DNA of 64,000 nt from Microbacterium sp. JZ31 (GCF_016805985.1 NZ_CP017661.1:1674001-1738000), one strand, 5' to 3'. Positions 10,152 to 18,695 are shown, numbered from the stretch's first letter. Numbers and translations are program-made. The notes: generated by a model not told the origin, from the letters alone.

Positions 10152-10157
10152 AGTCTA
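10152..10157 (-). promoter_or_regulatory. Candidate -10 of tRNA-Gly
   Basis: TAGACT on the minus strand, within the same GTCGGCTAGACTT context that precedes tRNA-Pro. No clear -35 hexamer is visible. Confidence 0.5.
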
Positions 10158-10326
10158 GCCGACTCCGCGCCGCTTCCCCGCACCGGGCGCCCGGACGTGT
10201 CGCCTCAGACCCACCACCGACCCTCCTAAGGCGCTTTCGCGCGGGGAAATAGGGCGATCGCCCGATGCCCGGCACCTGCCTCAGAGACGACCGTTGAGTC
10301 ATCAGACGAGCTGACGGGAGCGGGAC

Positions 10327-10509
10327 ATGTACATCGATCCGATGGTCGCGATCACTGAGTACGAGTTGCACGTGCGTGACGCGGAGCAGCACATCGCCCG
10401 GCTGCGGGCGCTCGAGGAGCGGCGGGCACACGAGTCCGCGCAGCCTGCCCGTGCGGTCGTGCGCCGCACGGGGGTGCTGCGTCGGCTGCTGCCGCGACAC
10501 GGCGCGTGA
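10327..10509 (+). CDS. Hypothetical 60-residue basic microprotein
   Basis: A 60-residue open frame begins with ATG after a GGGAG ribosome site about 9 nt upstream. The N-terminal half is a charged amphipathic helix rich in Glu, His and Arg; the C-terminal third is strongly basic (RRTGVLRRLLPRHG). No signal peptide is seen. Its stop overlaps the GTG start of the LAL regulator by 4 nt (GTGA), so the two would be translationally coupled. I do not recognise the family. It may be a real small protein or only a coupling leader for the regulator; coupling and the ribosome site favour real translation. Confidence 0.55.
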   Translation: MYIDPMVAITEYELHVRDAEQHIARLRALEERRAHESAQPARAVVRRTGVLRRLLPRHGA

Positions 10510-13424
10510 GCCGCGGGCAGCAGGATGTCGGCGACCGGTGGGACGATGAGCGGGTGGCATCACCGACGTCGGCACTGATCGGACGCGACGCCGAGCTCGA
10601 CGCGCTCGCGGACGCGTTCGTCGACGCGTGCGCCGGGCATCCGCGCACGGTCGCGATCGCGGGCGAGGCGGGCATCGGCAAGACGCGCCTGCTGAACGAG
10701 TTCGTCGAGCGGCACAGCGACGACGCACGCGTGCTGATCGGCCGCTGCATCGACCTGGGCGGATCCGGCGCTGCCTACACATCGATCGCGGCCGCACTGC
10801 GGCCTCTGATCGCGGAGCTCGGCGCCGACGAGGTGCGGCGCATCGCGGGCGGCGGGCTGCACGCGCTGCAGGGCCTGTTCCCCCAGCTCGGCGGCGACGG
10901 GCCTCCGGGCGGGCAGGTCGGCGGCCTCCACGAGTCGATCGCGCTGCTGCTGGAGGCGGTCAGCGCCGAGCGCCCTGTCATCCTCGCGATCGAGGACCTG
11001 CACTGGATCGATCCGGCGAGCCTCGCGGTCCTGCGTTTCCTGGCACGCGGCCTTCCCGACGCCCGCGTGCTGCTCCTCGTGACCTATCGCGCCGAGGACG
11101 TGCACCGCGGCCACCTCGCGCGCCCGTTCGTCGCGGACATCGCGCGCGACAGGGCGGCCACGCGCATCGACCTGCCGCGCCTGGACCGGGATGGAACCCG
11201 CCGGCTGATGCGCGAACTGCTCGGCGCGGCACCGTCGGACGCCTCGGTCGACGCGCTTCTCGAGCGCACCGAGGGCGTGCCGTTCTACATCGAGGAGCTC
11301 GCCGACCTGCAGGCGTGCGCGGAGGACGCCACGACGCTCCCCGACGGGCTCCGCGACCTGCTGCTCGTCCGCTACGAGTGGCTGACGGACGACGCGCGCC
11401 GCATCGTCCGGCACATCGCGGTCGGCGGCATCGACGTCGACCACGACATGCTCGCCGCGGTGTTCGACGGCACCGCCGCCGAACTCGAGCTCCTGATCCG
11501 CGAGGCGGTCACGGCCGCGGTGATCCTGGCGACGCCGACGGGGTATGCGTTCCGGCATGCGCTTGTCCGGGAGGCGATCCTCGACGACGTCCTGCCGGGT
11601 GAGCGCGAGCGGCTCCATGAGCGTTACGCCCAGGAGTACGAGGCGCGCGCACAGGCGGGTGCTTCGGTCGCCGCCGCCATCGCCCACCACTGGGCGGGCG
11701 CACGCGACACCGCGAAGGCGTTCGGAGCGTCCCTGCGCGCGATGCGTGAGGCCCGGGCCGCGATGGGCTACGCCTCCGCCGCCCAGCACGCCGAGCGCGC
11801 TCTGTCGCTCTGGAGCGTGGTTCCCGACGCCGAGAACGTCGCCGGCATGCATCGCCTGGAGCTGATGGGCCGGACGGCCACATACCTGCGCAACGCGGGC
11901 GACGTCGACCGCAGCCTCGCGATCCTGAGCGCCGCGCTGCGCGAGTGCGAGCCCGGGACGTTCGATCACGCGCTGCTGCTGAACAACCAGGGTCGCGGTC
12001 TCGCGATCGCCGCACGGCCGGCGTCCATCGAGTCGTACCGGGACGCGCTCGCGACGCTGGACGCGCTCGGCGAGGGGCGCGCGATCGACACGCTCCGCGC
12101 GGACGTCATGATCTCGCTCGCCGGGCGCCTCATGCTCATCGGCGAGGACAGGGAGTCCCTGGCTCTCGCCACGGAAGGGGCCACGCTTGCGCACCGCCTC
12201 GGCGCGACGAGGCTCGAGTCGGTCGGCATCAACATCGTCGCGCTCTGCCACGGCCATCTCGGGCGCGTCGACGAGGCGCGCGCGGGGCTCGAGCGCGCCA
12301 GGGAGGTCGCCAACGACGACGGGCCCGCGCTGCTGAGGTACTGGGTGAACGCCTCCGACCTCGCCCAGAACCTGGGCGACTACCCTCGTTCCCTCGCGAT
12401 CGCCCGGGAGGGGCTCGCCGGAGCGCGCCGGCTCGGGGCGGAGCGCACATCGGGCGTCGTCCTCGCGTCCAACCTGCTCGACTCGCTCATCGCACTCGGG
12501 CACTGGGACGAAGCCGGCGACGTGCTCGAGCGCTACCTCGCGATCGCGCCCACCACGACCGGCCGCTCGTATCTGGTGCGCGACCGTGCCCTGATCCAGG
12601 TGCTGCGCGGGGACGCGGCGGGAGCCCACGAGACGCTCGAGGCGGGGCGCTCCCTGTTCACCTCGACGTCCGCCTTCGAGCTGCAGTCGCGGCTGACCGT
12701 GGCGCACGTGTCCACCGAGGTCGCCCTCGCGCTGGGCGACGACGCGCGCGCGTGGCGCGAGGCACAGGCGCTGCTGGCGGCGGATCCCGAGCGGCTCCAC
12801 CCCGGCCACGTCCCGCCCTTCGCCTGGACCGTGGCGCGCGTGATCGGACGGGCGGCCCGCGCACCGGTCGAGTCCGTCGACGTCGCGGCCGCCGCCATGC
12901 AGCTGCGTGAGGTCGTCGACCTGTTCTCGTGGTGGCCCACGCACGAGGCCTGGCGCCCGCTGATCGAAGGCGAGCTCGCACCGTCCGTCGAGACGCTCGA
13001 ACGCGCTGTCGCGGCGTCCACCGACGCGCGCGTCCCCGGCCACGTCCGCCCTCGCGCACTGCTGCGGCTGGCAGAAGCCCTGAGGGATGCGGGCGATCGC
13101 GCCGCGGCACGCGAACGTGTCGAGGAGGCTCTGGACAGCGCGCAGACGTTCGGGGCGATCGCGGCACGCGAGGAAACCCTCGCGTTCGGGCGCTCCGCGG
13201 GGCTGCTGCGCGCGTCGGCATCCCGCGCCGCTCACGGACTGACCGAGCGCGAGCGCCAGGTCGTCGAGCTGGTCGCCGCGGGGTTGAGCAACAAGCAGAT
13301 CGGTGAGCGGCTGTTCATCAGCGGCAAGACCGCGAGCGTGCACGTGTCGGCGATCCTGCGGAAGCTGGGCGCCGCCAACCGCGCGGAGGCGGCGCACCTG
13401 GCGCGCGACCTCGTCTCGAGCTGA
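10506..13424 (+). CDS. LAL-type ATPase transcriptional regulator, LuxR family
   Basis: A 972-residue regulator of the MalT/LAL class. The N-terminal ATPase domain has Walker A GEAGIGKTR near residues 55-63 and a Walker B-like stretch (ILAIEDLHW) near 158-166. A long TPR-like helical middle follows, and a LuxR helix-turn-helix lies at about residues 911-968 (LTERERQVVELVAAGLSNKQIG). Proteins of this class use NTP binding and a ligand or partner to switch DNA binding. The GTG at 10506 overlaps the upstream microprotein stop; a GTG at 10554 is an alternative start. No biosynthetic cluster lies beside it, so its target genes are not evident. The gene ends 6 nt before a convergent gene. Confidence 0.88.
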   Translation: MSRGQQDVGDRWDDERVASPTSALIGRDAELDALADAFVDACAGHPRTVAIAGEAGIGKTRLLNEFVERHSDDARVLIGRCIDLGGSGAAYTSIAAALRPLIAELGADEVRRIAGGGLHALQGLFPQLGGDGPPGGQVGGLHESIALLLEAVSAERPVILAIEDLHWIDPASLAVLRFLARGLPDARVLLLVTYRAEDVHRGHLARPFVADIARDRAATRIDLPRLDRDGTRRLMRELLGAAPSDASVDALLERTEGVPFYIEELADLQACAEDATTLPDGLRDLLLVRYEWLTDDARRIVRHIAVGGIDVDHDMLAAVFDGTAAELELLIREAVTAAVILATPTGYAFRHALVREAILDDVLPGERERLHERYAQEYEARAQAGASVAAAIAHHWAGARDTAKAFGASLRAMREARAAMGYASAAQHAERALSLWSVVPDAENVAGMHRLELMGRTATYLRNAGDVDRSLAILSAALRECEPGTFDHALLLNNQGRGLAIAARPASIESYRDALATLDALGEGRAIDTLRADVMISLAGRLMLIGEDRESLALATEGATLAHRLGATRLESVGINIVALCHGHLGRVDEARAGLERAREVANDDGPALLRYWVNASDLAQNLGDYPRSLAIAREGLAGARRLGAERTSGVVLASNLLDSLIALGHWDEAGDVLERYLAIAPTTTGRSYLVRDRALIQVLRGDAAGAHETLEAGRSLFTSTSAFELQSRLTVAHVSTEVALALGDDARAWREAQALLAADPERLHPGHVPPFAWTVARVIGRAARAPVESVDVAAAAMQLREVVDLFSWWPTHEAWRPLIEGELAPSVETLERAVAASTDARVPGHVRPRALLRLAEALRDAGDRAAARERVEEALDSAQTFGAIAAREETLAFGRSAGLLRASASRAAHGLTERERQVVELVAAGLSNKQIGERLFISGKTASVHVSAILRKLGAANRAEAAHLARDLVSS

Positions 13425-13430
13425 TCCGGC

Positions 13431-13985
13431 TCAGCCGGCCGCGAGACCCGCGCCGTGGCGCTCGGCGTTGGCGAGGTACCGCTCGGCGTTGTCGCGCAGC
13501 CCCGCGACCTCCTCGTCGGTGAGCGCGCGGCGCACCTTCCCGGGGACGCCCGCGACGAGGGAACGCGGCGGGATCTGCGTGCCCTCGAGCACCACGGCGC
13601 CGGCCGCGACGAGGCTGCCCGCTCCGACGACCGCGCCCGACAGCACGACGCTGCCCATGCCGATGAGCGAGCCGTCGCCGATCGTGCACCCGTGCACCAC
13701 CGCGTTGTGCCCCACGGACACGTACTCGCCGATCTCCGCCGGATGCGAGGCGTCGACGTGCAGCGACACGTTGTCTTGGATGTTGCTGAACGCACCGATC
13801 GAGATCGTCTCGACGTCTCCGCGGACGACCGCGTTGTACCAGACGCTCGCGCGCTCGCCGACGGAGACGGCTCCGATGATCCGCGCGCCGTCCGCGACAT
13901 ACGCGTCGGGGTGGATCGCGGGCGCATCCTCCTCTCCCGTCGACGAGCTCAGGGGCAGGATCGAGGCGTGCGGTGAGACCGGCAT
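13431..13985 (-). CDS. Gamma-class carbonic anhydrase family protein (left-handed beta-helix)
   Basis: A 184-residue hexapeptide-repeat protein with many V/I-G-x-x motifs from residue 30 to 150, typical of a left-handed beta-helix trimer. Three histidines in the right places for a gamma-carbonic anhydrase zinc site are present: His76 (NVSLHV) and His93/His98 (GHNAVVHGC). Many members (YrdA/PaaY types) bind metal but have weak or no carbonic anhydrase activity, so the reaction is uncertain. The ATG at 13985 is preceded 7 nt upstream by TAGAGT, a leaderless-type -10. The gene converges on the LAL regulator. Confidence 0.88.
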   Translation of the reverse strand: MPVSPHASILPLSSSTGEEDAPAIHPDAYVADGARIIGAVSVGERASVWYNAVVRGDVETISIGAFSNIQDNVSLHVDASHPAEIGEYVSVGHNAVVHGCTIGDGSLIGMGSVVLSGAVVGAGSLVAAGAVVLEGTQIPPRSLVAGVPGKVRRALTDEEVAGLRDNAERYLANAERHGAGLAAG

Positions 13986-13992
13986 GGCGCCG

Positions 13993-13998
13993 ACTCTA
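13993..13998 (-). promoter_or_regulatory. Leaderless-type -10 of gamma-CA gene
   Basis: TAGAGT on the minus strand, 7 nt before the ATG at 13985, with no ribosome site between them. Confidence 0.45.
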
Positions 13999-14098
13999 CG
14001 TCGTGGCGCGCGACGATCCGGCCGCCGCGCGGGGTCTTGCCGACCCGCCTCGCGCGGAGCATCGTGGAGATGTCGGAACTCACGATGGGAGGGTCGCG

Positions 14099-14281
14099 AT
14101 GCGCGCGGAAATCGGAGACCGCCTGGTGGTCGAGGGCCCGACGGCGGAGGTGCACCGCCGCGAGGCCGTCGTGCTGGAGGCGCGCGGCAAGGACGGCGGT
14201 CCCCCGTATCTCGTGCGGTGGGCGGATGGGCACGAGAGCCTGCTCTTCCCGGGCCCGGACGCGCACATCGTGCCGGCGTGA
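14099..14281 (+). CDS. DUF1918 domain protein
   Basis: A 60-residue protein of the small actinobacterial DUF1918 family: a compact SH3-like beta domain with the pattern GDRLVVEG...VLEARG..GGPPYLVRWADGHESL..PGPDA. It has no signal peptide or membrane segment. The start at 14099 is fixed by a strong GGGAGGG ribosome site 5 nt upstream; the frame is open further upstream but unsupported. Function is unknown. It lies just upstream of dps with a 187-nt gap that carries its own signals, so co-transcription with dps is not obvious. Confidence 0.85.
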   Translation: MRAEIGDRLVVEGPTAEVHRREAVVLEARGKDGGPPYLVRWADGHESLLFPGPDAHIVPA

Positions 14282-14323
14282 CGCGCACGATCGCGCCTGT
14301 CAAGCCCCAGCGATGCGCACAGG

Positions 14324-14342
14324 TATGGCTAGCCTTGCTTTC
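14324..14342 (+). promoter_or_regulatory. Candidate DtxR/IdeR iron box 1 upstream of dps
   Basis: The sequence TATGGCTAGCCTTGCTT matches 11 of 19 positions of the iron-box consensus TTAGGTTAGCCTAACCTAA, including the central TAGCCT. dps genes are plausible DtxR-family targets. The match is partial. Confidence 0.35.
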
Positions 14343-14359
14343 CCCAGGTCGGGAGCGAT

Positions 14360-14378
14360 TTAGCCCAGCCTTCGCTTG
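14360..14378 (+). promoter_or_regulatory. Candidate DtxR/IdeR iron box 2 upstream of dps
   Basis: TTAGCCCAGCCTTCGCTT matches 11 of 19 iron-box positions. It shares AGCCTT-GCTT with the first site, 36 nt upstream of it. The duplication strengthens the case slightly. Confidence 0.3.
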
Positions 14379-14397
14379 CTTGCGGAATGCCGCGAGC

Positions 14398-14415
14398 TGA
14401 GTACCGTTGTACTCA
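14398..14415. promoter_or_regulatory. 18-bp perfect dyad upstream of dps
   Basis: TGAGTAC-CGTT-GTACTCA: 7-bp arms with a 4-bp spacer, 54 nt before the dps start. It looks like an operator for a dimeric regulator. Its layout recalls SOS-type dyads, but the arms are not those of LexA. Confidence 0.55.
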
Positions 14416-14468
14416 CTGAGCGGCTCGAATCCAACGCATTTCGGCCGACACAACTCGGAGGGAAAGCA

Positions 14469-14954
14469 ATGAGCAGCAACCAGACCATCGCCACCACCGC
14501 CGCCGACCCCACCGTCGCCGCGGGCGCTTCGCAGTTCCTCTCCCCCGTCGTGCTGGGTCTGCAGGCGCTGACCGTCAACGGCAAGCAGGCGCACTGGCAC
14601 GTCCGCGGAGCCAACTTCATCGGCGTGCACGAGTTCCTCGACACGCTCGTCGAGCACGCGGGCGGCTGGGCCGACGACGCCGCCGAGCGCATCGTCGCCC
14701 TGGGCCTGCCCGTCGACGCCCGCATCCAGACCGTCGCCCAGAAGGGCGCCGACACGGCCGTCTCGGCCGGGTTCTCGCAGTCGACCGACACGATCCGCGC
14801 GGTGGTCGCCGACATCGACAAGATCCTCGTCGACCTGCAGGCCGCGATCGAGGGCCTCGACGAGATCGACCTGACCAGCCAGGACATCGCGATCAGCATC
14901 AAGCAGGGCCTCGAGAAGGACCGCTGGTTCCTCGTCGCGCACATCGCGGAGTGA
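14469..14954 (+). CDS. dps: Dps family ferritin-like DNA-protection protein
   Basis: Dps forms a dodecamer that oxidises and stores Fe(II) with H2O2 and can bind DNA in stress or stationary phase. The 161-residue protein shows the Dps ferroxidase signature: His42/His44 in KQAHWHVRG, and the Asp/Glu set at about 69-73 in WADDAAERIVALG. A short flexible Thr/Ala-rich N-terminus precedes the four-helix bundle. The ATG at 14469 follows GGAGGG at 7-8 nt. Two partial iron boxes and an 18-bp dyad lie upstream, so iron and stress control are likely. A strong hairpin follows the gene. Confidence 0.95.
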   Translation: MSSNQTIATTAADPTVAAGASQFLSPVVLGLQALTVNGKQAHWHVRGANFIGVHEFLDTLVEHAGGWADDAAERIVALGLPVDARIQTVAQKGADTAVSAGFSQSTDTIRAVVADIDKILVDLQAAIEGLDEIDLTSQDIAISIKQGLEKDRWFLVAHIAE

Positions 14955-14974
14955 CCCTCCGCCCCGAATGACCT

Positions 14975-15004
14975 CGAACGCCCCGGCACCCGCCGGGGCG
15001 TTCG
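14975..15004. terminator. Bidirectional terminator between dps and response regulator
   Basis: A 13-bp perfect stem (14975-14987 with 14992-15004) with an ACCC loop sits between the convergent dps and response-regulator genes. It is followed by TCGTTC on the plus strand. Confidence 0.75.
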
Positions 15005-15008
15005 TCGT

Positions 15009-15677
15009 TCACGCGCGCTGCAGGTACCGCAGCACCGCCAGCACCCGACGATGGTCGGACGGCGACTCCTCCAGCCCGAGCTTGGCGAAGATCCCGCTCA
15101 CGTTCTTCTCGACGGCTCCGACGCCGATGAACAGGCTCTGAGCGATCGTCCCGTTCGAGCGGCCCTGCGCCATGAGCTCCAGCACATCGCGCTCGCGCGG
15201 TGTGAGCGACGCGACCGGATCCGGCGGCGACGCCAGCAGCTGGCTCACCACGAGCGGATCCAGCACCGTTCCTCCTGCACGCACCCGCGCGACCGCATCC
15301 GTGAAGTCCTCGAGAGAGGTCACGCGATCCTTGAGCAGGTAGCCGACTCCCCCGGCCCCGCCCGCGAGCAGCTCGCGCGCATAGACGCCCTCGACGTACT
15401 GGCTCAGCACGAGGATGCCGAGCCCCGGCAGCGCCTCTCTCAGCGCGAGCGCCGCGCGCACGCCCTCGTCACGGAAGGAGGGCGGCAGACGGACGTCCAG
15501 GATCGCGACATCCGCCTTCGCCCTCCGTGCGCGATCAACGATGTCGGCGGCATCGCCGTACGCGCCGGCCGCGATGTACCCCGCCTCGTCGAAGAGGCGG
15601 ATGAGCCCCTCCCGCAGCAGCAGCGAGTCCTCGACCAGGATGACGCGGAGGGGCTCGGCAGGAGGGGCATCGGTCAC
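15009..15677 (-). CDS. NarL/LuxR-family response regulator
   Basis: A 222-residue two-component regulator. The receiver domain has acidic residues at 16-17 (VED) and the phospho-acceptor Asp61 in AILDVRLP. The C-terminal LuxR helix-turn-helix begins near residue 157 (SLTPRERDVLELMAQG). The start is GTG at 15677; an upstream open frame runs into the kinase gene but has no support. The gene lies 20 nt downstream of its partner histidine kinase, so the pair is an operon. Targets and stimulus are not visible. Confidence 0.92.
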   Translation of the reverse strand: MTDAPPAEPLRVILVEDSLLLREGLIRLFDEAGYIAAGAYGDAADIVDRARRAKADVAILDVRLPPSFRDEGVRAALALREALPGLGILVLSQYVEGVYARELLAGGAGGVGYLLKDRVTSLEDFTDAVARVRAGGTVLDPLVVSQLLASPPDPVASLTPRERDVLELMAQGRSNGTIAQSLFIGVGAVEKNVSGIFAKLGLEESPSDHRRVLAVLRYLQRA

Positions 15678-15697
15678 GCGTTCAGGATACGGAGCAA

Positions 15698-17086
15698 TCA
15701 CCCGGCAGGAACGACGAGCGGGATGTGCGCGCCGATCCGCGTGGGGCCTCCCGCCGGGCTGTCCACCGAAAGCGTTCCGCGCAGGCCGGCGAGCCGGTGC
15801 GCGAGCCCCTCCAGTCCGTGACCCGGGGCGGCCACCGCGCCGCCGCGCCCGTCGTCGACGACCCACAGCTCCAGCGCGGAGGGCTCGCTCTCCGTGGCGG
15901 GCCGCATCCACGCCCGCATCGTGATGGCGCGCGCGCCGGAGTGCTTGGCGGCGTTCGTGAGCAGCTCGGCGGCGACGAAGTAGGCGTTGCGGGCGATGTC
16001 GGAGGGCACGCTCGCGTCCAGCCCGGGGGCCACCTCGACGCGCACCTCCAGCGGGCTCGTCGCGCCGAGGCCGTGCAGCGCGGCCGTCAGGCCGCGATCC
16101 TGCAGCAGCGGCGGCGCCACACCGGATGAGAGCGCGCGCAGCTCGTCGAGCGCGCCCTGCGCGTGGGCCCGCGCCTCACGCGCGAGCTGGGCCGCCGCTT
16201 CCCCGTCGCCCGCCGCCGCGCGGCGCTCGAGCGCCGCCAGGTCGAACTGCAGTCGCACCAGGCGCTGCTGCGGTCCGTCGTGCAGGTCGCGCTCGAGGCG
16301 ACGCAGCCCGGCATCCTCTGCGCGCACGGCCGCCCCGCGCGCAGCAGCCTCCGCGCGCAGCTCGACGGCAAGGTCGTCCGAGGGCCAGCGACCGACGAGC
16401 GCGCTCGCCGCACCGTGATGCACTCGCGCGAGCGCGCCGAACACCCACGGCATCGTCGCAGTGAAGATCACCCCCGCGACGAAGGTCAGCACCCCCTCCA
16501 CGACGGCGGGCGACCAGCCGCCGAACAGCCACGGCAGGAAGTCGGCCACATAACGCCCCCACTCGCCGCTGTCGTTGTCTGGGATGAAGATCGACCAGAA
16601 CCAGTACGTCACGCCGCCGAGCCCCACGCTCAGCCATGCGACCACGAACGCGAAACTCAGGGTCGCGAGGACGATCGACACGAGCGTGCCGTGGAGCAGC
16701 GAAGTCCAGTAATGGGGATTGCGAACGGGAAGCGTGAGGCGCCCCCAGAATCCGCCGCGCGGCGTGCGGTCGCGGTCCCACTCGGGCTCGCGGATGAACG
16801 GCAGGCCGGTCAGCAGCAGCAGGTAGCGGTCGGCGACGCCGAACCCGCGCGCGACGAGAAGCGACAGCACGATGAGCGGCAGCCCGATCACGATGACGAT
16901 CGTGCCCACGCCCGCGAAGAAGAGCGCGGACAGCAGCGAGATCGACAGCGTGGCGATCGCGAAGTGCACGATCGCGTACAGCGCCGTCCCCGGCACCCGG
17001 GTCCACAGCGATCCGTATCCCCACCCCGGATCCGGGCGCGGGGCCGTCAGCGCCGCGGGCGCGGACGGGGGGCGTTGGGCGGTCAT
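15698..17086 (-). CDS. Membrane sensor histidine kinase, HisKA_3 type
   Basis: A 462-residue kinase. The N-terminal half is a membrane domain with hydrophobic segments at about 35-55, 56-80, 135-165 and 195-220, of the 'putative sensor' type. The phosphorylated His269 is in the DesK/NarX-type H-box LERDLHDGPQQR. The HATPase domain follows, with an N-box AAELLTNAAKHSGA and a G-box VVDDGRGG. The ATG at 17086 was chosen because AGGAG lies 5 nt upstream; two earlier in-frame ATGs lack such a site. It would phosphorylate the response regulator encoded just downstream. Confidence 0.92.
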   Translation of the reverse strand: MTAQRPPSAPAALTAPRPDPGWGYGSLWTRVPGTALYAIVHFAIATLSISLLSALFFAGVGTIVIVIGLPLIVLSLLVARGFGVADRYLLLLTGLPFIREPEWDRDRTPRGGFWGRLTLPVRNPHYWTSLLHGTLVSIVLATLSFAFVVAWLSVGLGGVTYWFWSIFIPDNDSGEWGRYVADFLPWLFGGWSPAVVEGVLTFVAGVIFTATMPWVFGALARVHHGAASALVGRWPSDDLAVELRAEAAARGAAVRAEDAGLRRLERDLHDGPQQRLVRLQFDLAALERRAAAGDGEAAAQLAREARAHAQGALDELRALSSGVAPPLLQDRGLTAALHGLGATSPLEVRVEVAPGLDASVPSDIARNAYFVAAELLTNAAKHSGARAITMRAWMRPATESEPSALELWVVDDGRGGAVAAPGHGLEGLAHRLAGLRGTLSVDSPAGGPTRIGAHIPLVVPAG

Positions 17087-17177
17087 CGTCTCCTCATACA
17101 TGCATCCAGCCTCGCGAGCGAGCGGCGCGGCGGGCATCCGGTCCGCGACCGGACCGAGCCGGGGGTTATCCCCCGTC

Positions 17178-18695
17178 TCAGGCCAGGTGCGTGATCCGGC
17201 CGCCGATCGTCGTCGCGTGCACCGCCATCGTGCGCAGCGCGTGCTCGTCGGCGGTCAGCGGATCGCGCGCGACGAGCGCGAGATCGGCGAAGGCGCCGGG
17301 TTCGATGCGAGAGCCGTGCAGCGATCCGCCGTAGGTCGACGCGGCAAGTGCCGTCTCGGCGTCGAGCCGCTCTTCCGCGCGCCACGCGGGGCGCTCGTCG
17401 TGCGAGCGGAACACGGCCGCGGCCATCGAGACCCACGGGTCGAGCGGCGCCACCGGGGCGTCCGACCCGAGCAGCACGTTCGCGCCTGCGTCGTGCAGCG
17501 ACCGCAGCGGGAAGGCCAGGGCGGTCTGCGAGGCCCACAGCTCGTCGGTCAGGTCGCGGTCGTCCACCGCGTGCTGCGGCTGCACGCTCGCGCCCACGCC
17601 GAGCCGCGCGAACCGCGCGAGATCGGCGTGCCGCACGAGCTGGGCGTGCTCGATGCGCCCGACCGCGCCGGTGGACGCGAACGCGTCCAGCGCGTGGGAG
17701 TTCGCGACGTCGCCGATCGCGTGGATCGCGCAGCCGATGCCCGCGCCCGTGGCGGCCGTCATGAGCTCCGCGAGCTCCTCGGGCGCGACCGTCAGCATGC
17801 CGTGATTGTGCGGATCATCGCCGTAGCCGTGCGAGCACGCCGCCGTGCGCGTGCCGAGCGACCCGTCGGTGATGACCTTGAGCGGCCCGACCCGGACGAG
17901 ATCGGTGCCGGCGTCCCGCAACGGGTCGCCCGACTGCAGCCCCAGTGCGATCGCGCGATCCAGGTGCTGCGGGTAGATGCCGAAGTCGACGCGCAGCGCG
18001 TCGAAGCCGGCCGCGACACGTCGCTGCCACGCGTCCTCGTTCCACGTCATGTCGAGGTCGACGTAGCCCACGAGCCCGCGCGCGGCGGCGGCACGCGCCG
18101 CGCGGTCGACGGCCGCGTCGGCGTCGGCGGCGGGGACGTCGTTCAGGACGCGCGCGACGGCGAAGGCGGCCTCCTCGCGCACGAACCCGCTCGCGTCCGA
18201 CACGAGCCCCTCGCGGCGCAGCGCGGCGGAGTTGAGCCAGGCCGAGTGCAGGTCGAGGTTCAGGATGTAGGTGGGCGCGTCTCCCGTCGCCGCGTCGAGA
18301 AGCTCGACGGTCGCCGGCTCGGCCCACAGCGCGTCGCGCATGTCCACCGCGATCCGCCTGCCGTCGGATCGCACGGGTGCCCGGGCGGCAAGGGCGGCGG
18401 TCTCTGCCGCCGAGGATGCCTGCCGCACCGAGAAGCGTTCGACGCCCAGGGCCCACTGCAGGACGTGCACATGGTGGTCCCACAAGCCGGGAATGAGCCA
18501 CCCGCCGGCCGCATCGAGCACCGTGCCGCGCCGCCCCAGAGCGCGGGCGGGCGCGATGTCGGCGATCACGTCGCCCTCGATGATCACGTCGTACAGCGCC
18601 TCGCCGTCCACGCCCGCGAACGGAAGGAGCTCTCGCCCCTCGCCGCTGATCCGGACATCCGCGATGACGTCGACGTGCTCGCCTCGCGCGGTCAT
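17178..18695 (-). CDS. Amidohydrolase family protein (YtcJ-like, Amidohydro_3)
   Basis: A 505-residue metal-dependent amidohydrolase. The His75-x-His77 metal motif is in the LWDHHVHV stretch after a beta-sandwich N-domain that ends GGWLIPG. Further elements are IHAIGDVAN with a metal-ligand His near residue 325 and SDAPVAPLDPW near 425. YtcJ-type enzymes hydrolyse C-N bonds of N-acyl or cyclic amide compounds; the substrate here is unknown. The start overlaps the stop of the PaiB-like gene by 4 nt (ATGA), so the two are coupled. No signal peptide is seen, so the enzyme is probably cytoplasmic. Confidence 0.85.
   Translation of the reverse strand: MTARGEHVDVIADVRISGEGRELLPFAGVDGEALYDVIIEGDVIADIAPARALGRRGTVLDAAGGWLIPGLWDHHVHVLQWALGVERFSVRQASSAAETAALAARAPVRSDGRRIAVDMRDALWAEPATVELLDAATGDAPTYILNLDLHSAWLNSAALRREGLVSDASGFVREEAAFAVARVLNDVPAADADAAVDRAARAAAARGLVGYVDLDMTWNEDAWQRRVAAGFDALRVDFGIYPQHLDRAIALGLQSGDPLRDAGTDLVRVGPLKVITDGSLGTRTAACSHGYGDDPHNHGMLTVAPEELAELMTAATGAGIGCAIHAIGDVANSHALDAFASTGAVGRIEHAQLVRHADLARFARLGVGASVQPQHAVDDRDLTDELWASQTALAFPLRSLHDAGANVLLGSDAPVAPLDPWVSMAAAVFRSHDERPAWRAEERLDAETALAASTYGGSLHGSRIEPGAFADLALVARDPLTADEHALRTMAVHATTIGGRITHLA

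Noticed and set aside
10560..13397. A 945-codon minus-strand frame under the LAL regulator
   Set aside because: Composition is biased to Arg, Gly and Val, there are no motifs, and the opposite frame carries a complete ATPase-LuxR protein.
13431..14942. An apparent 503-residue form of the gamma-carbonic anhydrase
   Set aside because: The upstream part runs antisense through dps and the DUF1918 gene; the ATG at 13985 fits the family start and has a -10 just upstream.
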